From positions 2,827,501 to 2,891,500 of the forward strand of contig NZ_CP062167.1 of assembly GCF_014844055.1 (NCBI RefSeq): DNA of 64,000 nt. The letters run 5' to 3'. A model generated the notes under the pieces. It was given only the letters and a program-made list of their open reading frames with translations. It was not told the origin of the DNA and searched no databases. Positions 9,954 through 20,989 of this stretch are shown here, piece after piece. Source of the stretch: Aureimonas sp. OT7 (lineage in GTDB: Bacteria; Pseudomonadota; Alphaproteobacteria; Rhizobiales; Rhizobiaceae). Each line of letters begins with the position of its first letter. Position 1 is the first letter of the stretch. Position numbers and translations under genes: made by a program.

Positions 9954-10248
9954 TCAGAACTTCAGGGCAAGGCCCGCACGGATCGAATGCTCGTCATAGC
10001 CGGACGAGATCGTGACGTTGCCGATGTCGTAATCGCGGCTCTGGAAGTCCGTGTAGCGATACTCGATCCGCGATGTGACATTGTCGCGCAAGGCAGCCTC
10101 GACGCCCGCGCCGACCGTCCAGCCGAGATGCGTTGCGCTGTCGCTGGAGCCGTCGAGGGTCAGTTCGTTGTTGGCGACCGCAAGCCCGGCCGTCGCGAAC
10201 ATCAGGATCGGATCGCAGGCGATGCCGACACGGGCGCGCAGCGAGCCG
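9954..10248 (-). pseudogene. Duplicated 3' fragment of outer-membrane beta-barrel gene
   Basis: Reads the last roughly 97 codons of the beta-barrel protein, ending in the same RAGLALKF terminus and stop as the intact copy at 10339-10989. It has no 5' portion: at 10248/10249 it joins the repeated aat end. There is no signal peptide and no plausible start codon near the junction, so no secreted product is expected. Confidence 0.85.
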
Positions 10249-10318
10249 GGCGCTGGAGGTCATTGCCGCCTTCGATGCAGGCGACGCCCTTACGCACGAA
10301 GACGTTATGTCCCGTTGA
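10249..10318 (+). pseudogene. Duplicated 3' fragment of aat
   Basis: The last 22 codons of aat plus the stop, in the second copy of the 385-bp repeat. Two adjacent substitutions change the codon after LEV from GAT to ATT. Not expected to be expressed. Confidence 0.85.
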
Positions 10319-10338
10319 ATGGGTCGGAACTGGAGAGG

Positions 10339-10989
10339 TCAGAACTTCAGGGCAAGGCCCGCACGGATCGAATGCTCGTCATAGCCGGACGAGATCGTGA
10401 CGTTGCCGATGTCGTAATCGCGGCTCTGGAAGTCCGTGTAGCGATACTCGATCCGCGATGTGACATTGTCGCGCAGGGCAGCCTCGACGCCCGCGCCGAC
10501 CGTCCAGCCGAGATGCGTTGCGCTGTCGCTGGAGCCGTCGAGGGTCAGTTCGTTGTTGGCGACCGCAAGCCCGGCCGTCGCGAACATCAGGATCGGATCG
10601 TAGGCGATGCCGACACGGGCGCGCAGCGAGCCGAAAGCCGTGGAGCTTTCGTCGATGGGAACGCCGGTCGAATAGGCAAGCCCGCTGCCGTCGACATCGC
10701 TGGCGCCGACATCGGCTTCCAGGCCATAGACCAGCCGTTCACTCTGCAGATTGTAGCCGGCATAGACGCCGCCGATGAAGCCGTCCGCGCGGAACGTGCC
10801 GCCTGCCGGATTGTCGAAATCGGCGCGGCTGTAGCCCACGAAACCACCGGCATAGGGGCCCGCCCAGGTATAGACCTGCGGCCCGTCATCGACCAGCACG
10901 GCGGCAGGGTCGCCGACATCGGCCGCCAGCACCGGTCGGCTCAGGCCGGCCAGTGCGATCATGCAGAACAAGACAGGCAGGCGGTTCAT
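10339..10989 (-). CDS. Outer-membrane beta-barrel protein (Omp25/Omp31/RopB-like)
   Basis: Small outer-membrane porin-like protein of 216 aa. The ATG at 10987-10989 has GGAG 9 nt upstream and opens a signal peptide (MNRLPVLFCMIALAGL to AADV). The rest shows alternating aromatic/small beta-strand patterns, including YTWAGPYAGGFVGYSRADF, GFIGGVYAGYNLQ and RIEYRYTDFQSRDYD, and ends with Phe, the classic C-terminal signature recognised by the Bam machinery. Aat converges on it. Its 3' 295 bp lie in the duplicated repeat. Function beyond membrane structure is not assignable. Confidence 0.88.
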   Translation of the reverse strand: MNRLPVLFCMIALAGLSRPVLAADVGDPAAVLVDDGPQVYTWAGPYAGGFVGYSRADFDNPAGGTFRADGFIGGVYAGYNLQSERLVYGLEADVGASDVDGSGLAYSTGVPIDESSTAFGSLRARVGIAYDPILMFATAGLAVANNELTLDGSSDSATHLGWTVGAGVEAALRDNVTSRIEYRYTDFQSRDYDIGNVTISSGYDEHSIRAGLALKF

Positions 10990-11185
10990 CGCCAGGCACT
11001 CCACGCAAGCTTCACGCAAGCTCGACGAAAGGAATATTTAAGAACTCGGTCATCCGGCGCAATTGCAGACGGGAGACACATGGGCAAAATCCGCGCTTGG
11101 TCACGAATGCCGCCGCTGTCGGCTGCAATCGCGCCGCAGGCGGCTTATATGAAGGGTTCCAGACGCGCCCGATATAAGATGCGAC

Positions 11186-13207
11186 ATGAAGCCTGACGAC
11201 GAACTCCTTGAAGACGATACCGAAAGCGAAGATGAGATCGCCGAGGAGCTCGCGGATTCGGAGGTCAGGGCGCGTCCGGCCATCCAATGGGACGATGGTG
11301 GATCGGCGGTCGATCATGGCCTTCGCGGCGCCGAACTGATCGCCGCCTTCGCGCGGCGGCTGCCCAACTCGCCCGGCGTGTACCGCATGTTCGACCATGC
11401 GCACGAGGTCCTCTATGTCGGCAAGGCGCGCTCGCTGCGCAAGCGGGTGGCCAATTACACGCGTCTCGGCGGGCATACCAACCGCATAGCCCGCATGATC
11501 CGGGCAACGACCCATATGGAATTCGTCACGACCCGGACGGAGACGGAGGCGCTGCTGCTGGAGGCGAACCTCATCAAGAGGTTGCGCCCGCGCTTCAACG
11601 TGCTTCTGCGCGACGACAAATCCTTTCCGTACATACTCGTACCGGCCGATCACGAGGCACCCGCCATCCTGAAGCACCGGGGAGCGCGCGCGCGCAAGGG
11701 CCAGTATTTCGGGCCCTTCGCGTCGGCGGGGGCGGTTGGGCGCACGGTCAACGCGCTGCAGCGCGCCTTTCTTTTGCGGACATGCACCGACAGCGTCTAC
11801 CAGACGCGCACCCGCCCGTGCCTGCTGTTCCAGATCAAGCGTTGCTCAGGCCCCTGCACGGGGGAAATCTCGCTTAGCGACTACGCGCGCCTCGTCGACG
11901 AGACGAAGGACTTTCTATCCGGGCGTTCGACCCAGGTTCGCCAATCCCTTGCCTCGGCGATGCAGGATGCGTCCGCCGACCTGGATTTCGAGCGCGCGGC
12001 CATCTACCGCGACCGCCTGTCGGCCCTGTCCCACATCCAGAGCCACCAGGGGATCAACCCGCAAGGCGTCGACGAGGCCGACGTGTTCGCCATGCACCAG
12101 GAAGGCGGCCTGACCTGTATCCAGGTCTTCTTCTTCCGCACGGGACAGAACTGGGGAAACCGCGCCTATTTCCCGAAGGCCGATCCGAGTATCGAACCGG
12201 CGGAGGTGCTGTCCGCGTTCGTGGCGCAGTTTTACGACGACAAGCCTCCGGCGGCGCAGGTGATGCTGCCCATCGAGGTGGAAGAGCAGGATCTGCTGGC
12301 CGACGCCCTGTCGGCGCGCGCCGGCCGGCGCGTGCGCATAAGAGTACCGGCGCGCGGCTCCAAACGCGACCTCGTCGACCATGCCGCCGCCAACGCCCGG
12401 GAAGCGCTGGGCCGTCGCCTTGCCGAGACGTCGACGCAGGGGCGCCTTCTGGAAGGCCTGCGCGAGACGTTCAAGCTCGCCTACACGCCGCGCCGCATCG
12501 AAGTGTTCGACAATTCCCACATCATGGGCAACCAGGCTGTCGGCGCGATGGTCGTGGCAGGGCCGGACGGCTTTGCCAAGAACCAGTATCGCAAGTTCAA
12601 CATCCGCTCGACCGAGATTACGCCGGGAGACGATTTCGGCATGATGCGCGAGGTGATGTCGCGGCGTTTCGCAAGGCTCATCAAGGATCACGGCGAAGCG
12701 GGCCCGGTCGCCCCGCCCGAAGACCCCGAAAGCGCCGCGGAGGCGGACATGCCCGCCTGGCCGGACCTTGTCCTCATCGATGGCGGCAAGGGCCAGGTTG
12801 CGGCGGTCCGCGAAATCCTGGAGGGGCTCGGCATCGCCGACAAGGTCACCACCATCGGCGTCGCCAAGGGCGTGGACCGTGACGCCGGGCGTGAACGCTT
12901 CGTCATACCGGGTCGGGAAAGCTTCACCCTGCCCCCGCGCGATCCAGTCCTGTATTTCGTTCAGCGCCTGCGGGACGAAGCGCACCGCTTCGCCATAGGC
13001 ACCCACCGCGCGCGCCGCTCCAAGGAATTGACGCGCAACCCGCTCGACGAGATCGCCGGGATCGGGCCGGCGCGCAAACGCGCCCTGCTGCAGCATTTCG
13101 GAACGGCCAAGGCCGTCTCCCGCGCGGCCCTGAGCGACCTGCGCAAGGTGGACGGCATTTCAGAGGCCATGGCGCGGCTGGTCTACGATCATTTCAACGG
13201 CGGCTGA
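11186..13207 (+). CDS. uvrC: Excinuclease ABC subunit C
   Basis: Nucleotide-excision repair endonuclease that cuts both sides of a lesion in the UvrB-DNA complex. 673 aa. After an acidic N-terminal extension of about 50 residues comes the GIY-YIG domain ([20 protein letters not shown]). Next are the UVR motif region (near 255-290), the UvrC RNase H-like nuclease domain ([29 protein letters not shown]) and C-terminal helix-hairpin-helix motifs ([18 protein letters not shown]). pgsA follows 72 bp downstream. Confidence 0.97.
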   Translation: MKPDDELLEDDTESEDEIAEELADSEVRARPAIQWDDGGSAVDHGLRGAELIAAFARRLPNSPGVYRMFDHAHEVLYVGKARSLRKRVANYTRLGGHTNRIARMIRATTHMEFVTTRTETEALLLEANLIKRLRPRFNVLLRDDKSFPYILVPADHEAPAILKHRGARARKGQYFGPFASAGAVGRTVNALQRAFLLRTCTDSVYQTRTRPCLLFQIKRCSGPCTGEISLSDYARLVDETKDFLSGRSTQVRQSLASAMQDASADLDFERAAIYRDRLSALSHIQSHQGINPQGVDEADVFAMHQEGGLTCIQVFFFRTGQNWGNRAYFPKADPSIEPAEVLSAFVAQFYDDKPPAAQVMLPIEVEEQDLLADALSARAGRRVRIRVPARGSKRDLVDHAAANAREALGRRLAETSTQGRLLEGLRETFKLAYTPRRIEVFDNSHIMGNQAVGAMVVAGPDGFAKNQYRKFNIRSTEITPGDDFGMMREVMSRRFARLIKDHGEAGPVAPPEDPESAAEADMPAWPDLVLIDGGKGQVAAVREILEGLGIADKVTTIGVAKGVDRDAGRERFVIPGRESFTLPPRDPVLYFVQRLRDEAHRFAIGTHRARRSKELTRNPLDEIAGIGPARKRALLQHFGTAKAVSRAALSDLRKVDGISEAMARLVYDHFNGG

Positions 13208-13279
13208 AGATCGACTTCCATGCCTTGACGTATGGCCCCACGAGCGGTTCAAAGGGCCAACGAACTGCGGACGGTAACC

Positions 13280-13861
13280 ATGGCATCCAAGGCACTCAAC
13301 CTGCCGAACATCCTGACGTATGCGCGCATCATCGCGGTGCCGCTGGTCGTCCTGTGCTTCTTCGTGGAGGGGCGGCTGCACGGGTCCGACACGGCGCGCT
13401 GGTGGGCTGTCTTCCTGTTCGCCACGGCCAGCCTCACCGACTGGCTCGACGGCTATCTGGCGCGCGCATGGCAACAGACCTCGACCATCGGCCGCATGCT
13501 GGACCCCATCGCCGACAAGCTTCTCGTGGCGGCCGCGCTTCTGGTTCTGGCGGCCGACGGCACCATTGCCGGCTGGAGCATCTGGGCCGCCATCGTGATC
13601 CTGTGCCGGGAAATCCTCGTATCCGGCCTGCGCGAATACCTGGCCGAGCTGAAGGTGAGCGTTCCGGTGACGCGGCTGGCCAAGTGGAAGACGGCGGCGC
13701 AGATGGTGGCCATCGCCTTCCTGCTGGCGGGCCCGGCCGGAGACCAGATTTTCCCCTATGTCACGGAACTCGGCATATTCTTCCTCTGGATCGCGGCGCT
13801 GATCACCCTTTATACCGGCTATGATTATTTCCGAGCGGGCCTGCGCCATATCGACGTCTGA
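13280..13861 (+). CDS. pgsA: CDP-diacylglycerol--glycerol-3-phosphate 3-phosphatidyltransferase
   Basis: Inner-membrane enzyme making phosphatidylglycerol phosphate, the first committed step to phosphatidylglycerol and cardiolipin. 193 aa with 4-6 hydrophobic segments. The CDP-alcohol phosphatidyltransferase signature (D-G-x2-A-R-x8-G-x3-D-x3-D) is visible in TDWLDGYLARAWQQTSTI continuing into GRMLDPIADK. The ATG at 13280 begins the family-typical MASKALNLPNILTYARI; an earlier in-frame start adds 16 unsupported residues. It lies in the uvrC-pgsA-moaD-moaE cluster. Confidence 0.95.
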   Translation: MASKALNLPNILTYARIIAVPLVVLCFFVEGRLHGSDTARWWAVFLFATASLTDWLDGYLARAWQQTSTIGRMLDPIADKLLVAAALLVLAADGTIAGWSIWAAIVILCREILVSGLREYLAELKVSVPVTRLAKWKTAAQMVAIAFLLAGPAGDQIFPYVTELGIFFLWIAALITLYTGYDYFRAGLRHIDV

Positions 13862-13876
13862 CCGGGAGGTCGCGCC

Positions 13877-14128
13877 ATGAAACTCGCCTATTTCGCATCC
13901 ATCCGGGAGCGCATCGGCCTTGCCGGCGAGGATGTTTCCCTGCCGGCCGACATCGGCACCGTGGCCGACCTGATACGCTGGCTGGAAGGCCGCGGCGAAA
14001 ATTATGCGCAGGCCCTGAAGACGCCCCAGCTCGTGCGTGTCGCGCTAGATCATGAGCATGCACGGCACGATGCGCCGCTGGCCCGCGTTCGGGAAGTCGC
14101 GTTCTTCCCGCCGATGACGGGGGGATGA
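13877..14128 (+). CDS. moaD: Molybdopterin synthase small (sulfur-carrier) subunit
   Basis: Ubiquitin-fold sulfur carrier, 83 aa, that donates sulfur from its C-terminal Gly-Gly thiocarboxylate to make molybdopterin. It ends in FFPPMTGG, exactly as needed for adenylation and thiocarboxylation. The moaE start codon lies one base past the moaD stop, so the two subunits are translationally coupled. Confidence 0.96.
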   Translation: MKLAYFASIRERIGLAGEDVSLPADIGTVADLIRWLEGRGENYAQALKTPQLVRVALDHEHARHDAPLARVREVAFFPPMTGG

Positions 14129-14129
14129 C

Positions 14130-14585
14130 ATGGCACTCGTCCGCGTCCAGGCCGAGCGCATCGATTTCGCGCAAGCGGCGTCCACGCTGCCCTCCGACGG
14201 CTCGTTCGGCGCGCTGGTCAGCTTTACCGGATACTGCCGCGACGAAGCCGGGCGCCTCGCCGCGCTCGAGATAGAGCACTACCCGGGCATGGCAGAAGGG
14301 CAGATCGGCAAGATCGCCGAATCCGTCGCCGCACGCTGGCCGCTGGCCGGCTGGGCCATCATCCATCGCTTCGGCATGATTCTGCCCGGCGAGGAGATCG
14401 TCTTCGTTGCCTGCGCTTCGCAGCATCGGCAAGCCGCCTTCGAGGCCGCGTCCTGCATCATGGATTTCATGAAGACCGAGGCGCCGTTCTGGAAACGCGA
14501 GCATCTCGTGGATGGCAGCGTAGGCGCATGGGTAGAGGCCCGCGATACCGACGCCGCCGCAACGGACCGATGGCACAGGCTTTGA
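14130..14585 (+). CDS. moaE: Molybdopterin synthase catalytic subunit
   Basis: Catalytic subunit converting cyclic pyranopterin monophosphate to molybdopterin with MoaD thiocarboxylate. 151 aa. Conserved elements are GALVSFTGYCRDE, ALEIEHYPGMAE, the HRFGMILPGEEIVFVA segment and the lysine-containing MDFMKTEAPFWKRE active-site region. It ends before the cobalamin riboswitch. The moaA gene of the same pathway lies about 47 kb away in this window (61.5-62.6 kb). Confidence 0.97.
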   Translation: MALVRVQAERIDFAQAASTLPSDGSFGALVSFTGYCRDEAGRLAALEIEHYPGMAEGQIGKIAESVAARWPLAGWAIIHRFGMILPGEEIVFVACASQHRQAAFEAASCIMDFMKTEAPFWKREHLVDGSVGAWVEARDTDAAATDRWHRL

Positions 14586-14604
14586 GCCGCAGCCAGCATT
14601 GCGG

Positions 14605-14633
14605 TTGTGAAGGCCCGCGCCGTCTGGTAGCGA
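14605..14633 (+). promoter_or_regulatory. Candidate promoter of the cobalamin operon
   Basis: TTGTGA at 14605-14610 and TAGCGA at 14628-14633 are separated by 17 bp. Transcription from here would begin close to the 5' end of the riboswitch. The -10 is a weak match to consensus and the call rests mainly on position. Confidence 0.3.
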
Positions 14634-14634
14634 C

Positions 14635-14812
14635 ATCGGTGCCGGTTTCCGCAAGGAATTGAAAGGGAATCCGTAGCTGGCCTCAAGGCCGGCCAAACGG
14701 AACTGCCCCCGCAACTGTAGGCGGTGAGCGCCGCGCGATTTCGTCACTGGGGATCCCCCGGGAAGGCCGCGCAAGCTTCGACCCGCCAGTCAGGAGACCT
14801 GCCGGCACGAAC
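14635..14812 (+). promoter_or_regulatory. Cobalamin (adenosylcobalamin) riboswitch
   Basis: Shows the conserved B12-riboswitch elements in order: the 5' GGTGCCGGTTTCCGC segment, GAAAGGGAATCC, the CCCCCGCAACTGTAGG core, a variable arm, and the 3' pairing segment CCAGTCAGGAGACCTGCC. It ends about 42 bp before a periplasmic binding-protein gene followed by permease and ATPase genes, the usual target. Known mechanism: cobalamin binding represses translation or transcription of uptake genes. Confidence 0.95.
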
Positions 14813-14853
14813 AGCAACGCGAACTGGGCGGGGTTGCCCAGGAAGGTGTCGAC

Positions 14854-15888
14854 ATGGCGAATTTCAATCGGGCCCGCGCCCGGACTTTCATCTCCTCGCT
14901 CGCATTGGCGGCGTGCCTGGGCTTCTCTGCCCAGGCTACGGCGCAAACGACCTATCCGCTGACGCTGCAAAACTGCGGTGTCGATATCCGGTTCGAGGCC
15001 GTGCCGGACAGCGTCGTCGCCGTCGGCCAGGCCGTCACCGAGATTCTTTATTCGCTCGACTTGCAGGAGAAGGTTGCCGGCACGGCAGTCTGGTTCACCG
15101 ACGTCCTTCCGCAATTCGAGGAGGCAAACGCCGGAATCGAGCGCCTTGCCGACAACGATCCGAGCTTCGAAAGCGTCGTCGCCAAACGTCCGGGGCTGGT
15201 TGCCGCGCAATATGAATGGCATGTCGGCCCTCAGGGCATCGTAGCGACTCGCGAGCAATTCTCCGATCTTGGCATTCCCACCTATATCCTGCCGTCCGAC
15301 TGCGTCGGCAAGGACAACACCGCGGGCTCCGATGGAACGCGGACCGCCATGTATTCCATGGACACTCTCTACCAGGGCATTACGGAGCTCGCCGACATTC
15401 TTGCCGTACCCGAGCGCGGCCGGGCCCTGGTGGCCGACCTGCGCAACCGGGAAAGCACGGCCATCGAGACGGCACAGGCGCTGGGGATGGACGATGTCAG
15501 CGCCATGTTCTGGTTCTCCTCTCCCGAGCTTTCGGGGGATCCGTTCGTTGCCGGAAGCAAGGGGCCTCCCGCAACGATGATGGATGCGCTTGGGCTGCGC
15601 AATATCATCGAAAGCGACGAGGAGTGGCCCCTCGTAAGCTGGGAAACCATCGCCCGCGCCGACCCATCCATCATCGTGGTGGCCAGCATGGACCGGCGCC
15701 GCTTCGAGGCCGACGACTACGAGAAGAAGCTGGAGTTCCTGCGCACCGACCCGGTTGCCAGCCAGATGGACGCGGTCCGCAACGATCGTATCGTCGTGCT
15801 GGACGCGCATGCGATGGACCCTTCCATCCGCAACATCGCGGCACTGGAAACCCTTGCCGACGCCTTGTCCAAGCTCGACGCACGGTGA
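14854..15888 (+). CDS. btuF: ABC transporter periplasmic substrate-binding protein, cobalamin type
   Basis: Class III (helical-backbone) periplasmic binding protein of the BtuF/FecB family, 344 aa. Signal peptide through about residue 31 (CLGFSAQATAQ). The N-terminal lobe has the family pattern DSVVAVGQAVTEILYSLDL and the C-terminal lobe ends in the typical NDRIVVLDAHAMD. AGGAAGG precedes the ATG. The riboswitch directly upstream makes cobalamin or another corrinoid the likely ligand; protein sequence alone would also allow a siderophore. Its stop overlaps the permease start (GTGA). Confidence 0.87.
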   Translation: MANFNRARARTFISSLALAACLGFSAQATAQTTYPLTLQNCGVDIRFEAVPDSVVAVGQAVTEILYSLDLQEKVAGTAVWFTDVLPQFEEANAGIERLADNDPSFESVVAKRPGLVAAQYEWHVGPQGIVATREQFSDLGIPTYILPSDCVGKDNTAGSDGTRTAMYSMDTLYQGITELADILAVPERGRALVADLRNRESTAIETAQALGMDDVSAMFWFSSPELSGDPFVAGSKGPPATMMDALGLRNIIESDEEWPLVSWETIARADPSIIVVASMDRRRFEADDYEKKLEFLRTDPVASQMDAVRNDRIVVLDAHAMDPSIRNIAALETLADALSKLDAR

Positions 15889-16925
15889 CGGCAGCCGGTA
15901 TCGCAAGGGCGCGGCCCGCGACGCCCATTGCCTGGGCGGGCGCGGGCGTCGCGATCCTGACGGCGGCGATCCTTGCCGGTATAATCATCGGTGAAACGCC
16001 CTTGCCGCCGTCGCTTGTCGGCTCCGTCCTCGCCAACAAGCTTTTCGGCGCCGCCCATGCGGTGGACGCCATCGATTCCGGTATAGTCTGGAACTACCGC
16101 ATGCCACGCACGCTGGTTGCCGCGGCATGCGGTGCCGGGTTGGCGCTGGCCGGCGTGGTCCTGCAATCTTTGGTGCGCAACGCCTTGGCAGACCCCTATC
16201 TTCTGGGTGTTTCGGCGGGCGCTTCCACCGGCGCCGTCGCGGTGACGATCATGGGAGTCGGGGCTGGCGCCATCGGCCTTTCGGCCGGGGCTTTCGCGGG
16301 GGCGGCGCTGGCGTTCCTTATGGTCGCCGCCCTTGCCCGTGCGGCGGGCGGCGGGCCGGCGCAGATGGTTCTTGCGGGCATTGCCGGCTCGCAATTGTTC
16401 AACGCTCTCACCTCTTTCTTCATCGCCCGCTCGGCCAATGCGGAACAGGCGCGCGGTATCATGTTCTGGCTGCTGGGCAACCTGTCCGGCGTGCGCTGGC
16501 CCGACGTTTCGCTTGCAGCACCGGCTGCGGCGCTGGCGCTGGTGGTCTGCCTGTGGTGCGCGCGCGGTCTCGATGCCTTTTCCTTCGGCTCGGAAGCGGC
16601 ATCCTCGCTCGGTATCGATGTCCGGCGCATTCGAATCGCCCTCATCGGCGTCGTCACGCTGACAACCGCCATCATGGTCAGCCTGGTCGGCTCGATCGGC
16701 TTCGTCGGACTGGTCGTCCCTCATGCCGCACGCTTCATCGCCGGTGTGCGGCACCGCCGGCTCATCCCCGCTTCGGCGCTGCTGGGAGCGGTTTTCCTGA
16801 TCGCCGCCGATATCGTGTCGCGCATGCTGATCCCCGGCCAGGTCGTTCCGATCGGCGTCGTGACCGCCCTTGTCGGGGCACCGGGCTTTGCGCTGATCCT
16901 CGTGCGCAGGCGCATGCGCCCATGA
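15885..16925 (+). CDS. btuC: ABC transporter permease, FecCD/BtuC family
   Basis: Inner-membrane permease of 346 aa with about ten hydrophobic segments. The family signature after TM2-3 is GLALAGVVLQSLVRNALADP continuing into YLLGVSAGAS, and the cytoplasmic coupling-helix region includes SLGIDVRRIR. Near the C-terminus SIGFVGLVVPHAARF is strongly conserved. The start is a GTG at 15885 overlapping the upstream stop by four bases; longer in-frame starts would run through btuF. Its own stop overlaps the ATPase ATG (ATGA), so all three genes are coupled. Confidence 0.92.
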   Translation: MTAAGIARARPATPIAWAGAGVAILTAAILAGIIIGETPLPPSLVGSVLANKLFGAAHAVDAIDSGIVWNYRMPRTLVAAACGAGLALAGVVLQSLVRNALADPYLLGVSAGASTGAVAVTIMGVGAGAIGLSAGAFAGAALAFLMVAALARAAGGGPAQMVLAGIAGSQLFNALTSFFIARSANAEQARGIMFWLLGNLSGVRWPDVSLAAPAAALALVVCLWCARGLDAFSFGSEAASSLGIDVRRIRIALIGVVTLTTAIMVSLVGSIGFVGLVVPHAARFIAGVRHRRLIPASALLGAVFLIAADIVSRMLIPGQVVPIGVVTALVGAPGFALILVRRRMRP

Positions 16926-17686
16926 GGGTAGAAGCCAGGGATCTCCACTGGGCCGTCGGTGGCAAGCCGATCGTCTCCGGCGTCAGCCTCGACATCGCGC
17001 CCGGCGAGACGCTTGGCGTCGTCGGGCCGAATGGGTCCGGCAAGTCGACGCTTCTGCGCCTTTTGGCTGGCCTGCTGCCTTCGAATGGCGTTGTTCTGGA
17101 CGGCAGGCCGGCGTCAGGCTTCACGCGGCGGGATCTGGCGCGAAACCTTGCCTTCGTGGCCCAATCCTCCGATACGGAGGAAGCGCTGACGGTCCGCGAT
17201 TGCGTGGAACTGGGCCGCACACCCTGGCTTGCGCCCTTTGCGGCGCCGAGCGCGGCCGACCTTGAGATTATCGCGCAATCCATAAGCGCCGCGGGCCTCG
17301 ACGGGTTCGACACCCGTTTCTGGAGCACGCTGTCGGGCGGCGAGCGCCAACGCGTGCACATTGCGCGCGCCCTGGCGCAGCGCCCGCGCCTGCTGCTCCT
17401 GGACGAGCCGACCAACCATCTCGACATTCACCATCAGATGGAAGTGCTGCGGCTCGTCTGCGCGCTGCCGGTCACGGTGGTCGTGGCCTTGCACGATCTT
17501 AACCAGGCACTGGGATGCGACCGGCTGGCGATCATGGAAAAAGGGCGGCTCGCCGCATTGGGCAGGCCGGCCGACGTTTTGACCGAAGCGCGCCTTGCAT
17601 CGATCTTCCGGGTCGGCAGCCGTACCCTGACCGACCCGAGCGACGGGCACCGCGTCTACCGCTTCATTCCGCTGGATCGCAGATAG
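16922..17686 (+). CDS. btuD: ABC transporter ATP-binding protein, FecE/BtuD family
   Basis: ATPase of the cobalamin importer, 254 aa. Walker A GPNGSGKST, signature LSGGERQRVHIARAL, Walker B LLLLDEPTNHLD and switch His in VVVALHDLNQAL are all intact. It is coupled to the permease gene by a 4-bp overlap, and a hairpin terminator lies 5 bp after the stop. No TonB-dependent outer-membrane receptor (BtuB) is adjacent, so one must be encoded elsewhere if uptake across the outer membrane is TonB dependent. Confidence 0.93.
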   Translation: MRVEARDLHWAVGGKPIVSGVSLDIAPGETLGVVGPNGSGKSTLLRLLAGLLPSNGVVLDGRPASGFTRRDLARNLAFVAQSSDTEEALTVRDCVELGRTPWLAPFAAPSAADLEIIAQSISAAGLDGFDTRFWSTLSGGERQRVHIARALAQRPRLLLLDEPTNHLDIHHQMEVLRLVCALPVTVVVALHDLNQALGCDRLAIMEKGRLAALGRPADVLTEARLASIFRVGSRTLTDPSDGHRVYRFIPLDRR

Positions 17687-17690
17687 CAGA

Positions 17691-17719
17691 ACGCCCGCCC
17701 GGCAAGGCCGGACGGGCGT
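17691..17719. terminator. Bidirectional hairpin between btuD and ndk
   Basis: Inverted repeat ACGCCCG-c-CCGGC / GCCGG-a-CGGGCGT with an AAG loop: 12 paired bases and one mismatch. It sits between two convergent stop codons. T-tracts on both sides are weak, so termination may be only partly intrinsic. Confidence 0.6.
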
Positions 17720-17744
17720 ACATCATGCCGGAAGGACGAAGCCT

Positions 17745-18167
17745 TCAGCCGACGATTTCGGTCTCGGCGAACCAGTAGGCGATCTCCTGGCTGGCCGTCT
17801 CGGGCGCGTCGGAGCCATGAACCGAGTTTTCACCGATGGAGACGGCGAAAGACTTGCGGATCGTGCCCTCTGCGGCGTCGGCCGGATTGGTTGCGCCCAT
17901 GACTTCACGGTTTTTCAGGATGGCGTTCTCGCCCTCCAGAACCTGCACGATCGTGGGGCCGGAGGTCATCGTCTCGACCAGTTCGCCGAAGAAGGGCCGC
18001 GCCTTGTGGACTGCGTAGAAGCCTTCGGCCTCGCGCTTGCTCATCCAGACGCGCTTGGAGGCGACGACGCGCAGGCCGGCTTCTTCCAGCTTCTGCGTGA
18101 TGGCGCCCGTCAGATTGCGCCGCGTCGCGTCCGGCTTGATCATGGAGAACGTGCGTTCGATAGCCAT
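17745..18167 (-). CDS. ndk: Nucleoside diphosphate kinase
   Basis: Transfers the gamma-phosphate from ATP to NDPs through a phosphohistidine, balancing NTP and dNTP pools. 140 aa, the standard length. Starts [18 protein letters not shown]; the catalytic His117 is in GENSVHGSD. Monocistronic and convergent with the cobalamin operon. Confidence 0.98.
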   Translation of the reverse strand: MAIERTFSMIKPDATRRNLTGAITQKLEEAGLRVVASKRVWMSKREAEGFYAVHKARPFFGELVETMTSGPTIVQVLEGENAILKNREVMGATNPADAAEGTIRKSFAVSIGENSVHGSDAPETASQEIAYWFAETEIVG

Positions 18168-18268
18168 ATGGCTTTCCTTCCGATGGAATATGAGGGAAAA
18201 GATGCCGCTCCATACAGTGCGGGCCGGCCATCGGCAAGGGCTGGCCCGGCGATCCCGAAGACCGGCAG

Positions 18269-18958
18269 TCAGGCTGCCGCGACGCGCCGCCCCTCGCCGT
18301 CATAGAGGTCCAGACACCTCTCGAACCACTCCATCACGCGGTCATCCGGCTTCAGCGGGCGGAACGGCGATACGACGCGCAGCCACTGAAACGCCCCGAA
18401 GACGATATGATCGGCAAAGCCCGGTTCCCGCCCGCTCAGGAAGGGCTGGACCTTCAACGTGGCGCGCAGCGGGTTCAGGGCTTGCGAGAACGCCGCGACA
18501 TGGGCTGGATCCCGGTGCACGACCTCTTCCAGCTTCATGCCGAAGAAGGCTTCCCGCGTACGACGGAAGTGCTCCTTGTCGGCATCGTCGAGCAGCGAAT
18601 AGATGTCCATCAGCGCCACGGAGGTGACGAAGGGGTGCAGCGTACGCTGCGACCAGCTTTCCACCAGCCGTGCCAGCCCACGCCCGATTTCGCTGCCGAA
18701 CAGGGGCCGGCCGTCCGGGTAATTGGCTTCCAGATATTCGGCTATGGCGAAGGAATCCTGCACGACGTCCTTGCCGTCGCGCAGCACGGGCACCGTCCGG
18801 TCGAACCCGTTTTCGACATGCCGGACACTGGTGAAGGGCACGGGAACCGTCTCGAAATCCAGCCCCTTGTGCCGCAGGGCCAGCCGGATCTTCCAGCAGT
18901 GGGGTGAAAATGGCCGGGTCTCGTCCTGGCCCACCAGTTCGTACAACAAGATGCTCAT
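18269..18958 (-). CDS. Glutathione S-transferase-like protein
   Basis: 229-aa protein with an N-terminal thioredoxin-like GST domain (residues 1-80; [19 protein letters not shown], then TVPVLRDG and [14 protein letters not shown]) and an all-helical C-terminal domain. The SPxxWK motif resembles the beta-etherase/LigE-type or Ure2-like GST branches rather than classical Tyr/Ser GSTs, so the catalytic residue is uncertain. The ATG at 18956-18958 gives the family N-terminus [11 protein letters not shown]. Substrate unknown. Confidence 0.82.
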   Translation of the reverse strand: MSILLYELVGQDETRPFSPHCWKIRLALRHKGLDFETVPVPFTSVRHVENGFDRTVPVLRDGKDVVQDSFAIAEYLEANYPDGRPLFGSEIGRGLARLVESWSQRTLHPFVTSVALMDIYSLLDDADKEHFRRTREAFFGMKLEEVVHRDPAHVAAFSQALNPLRATLKVQPFLSGREPGFADHIVFGAFQWLRVVSPFRPLKPDDRVMEWFERCLDLYDGEGRRVAAA

Positions 18959-19038
18959 GCCGCCCCCAACCTGCTCCATAATGTCGAAGCGGCTTAACAT
19001 AGATTGCCGTCCGAAGTTTAGCGTGGCAAAAGCGGCCC

Positions 19039-20937
<1,899 letters not shown>

Positions 20938-20989
20938 CGCGTCTGCCGCCGAAGCGGGAGCGCCTCCTCATGCAGCGTGGACGCGCCCT

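Larger units (their letters stand above)
9864..10633. repeat. Tandem direct duplication, 2 x 385 bp
   Basis: Copy 1 is 9864-10248 and copy 2 is 10249-10633, head to tail with no spacer. By eye they differ at only four positions: two adjacent changes in the aat part, and single changes near 10090/10475 (caaggc / cagggc) and 10216/10601 (gcaggc / gtaggc). The unit spans the last 70 bp of aat, the 20-bp convergent junction and the last 295 bp of the beta-barrel gene. Copy 1 completes aat and copy 2 completes the beta-barrel gene, so both genes survive while one pair of 3' fragments is redundant. Confidence 0.95.
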
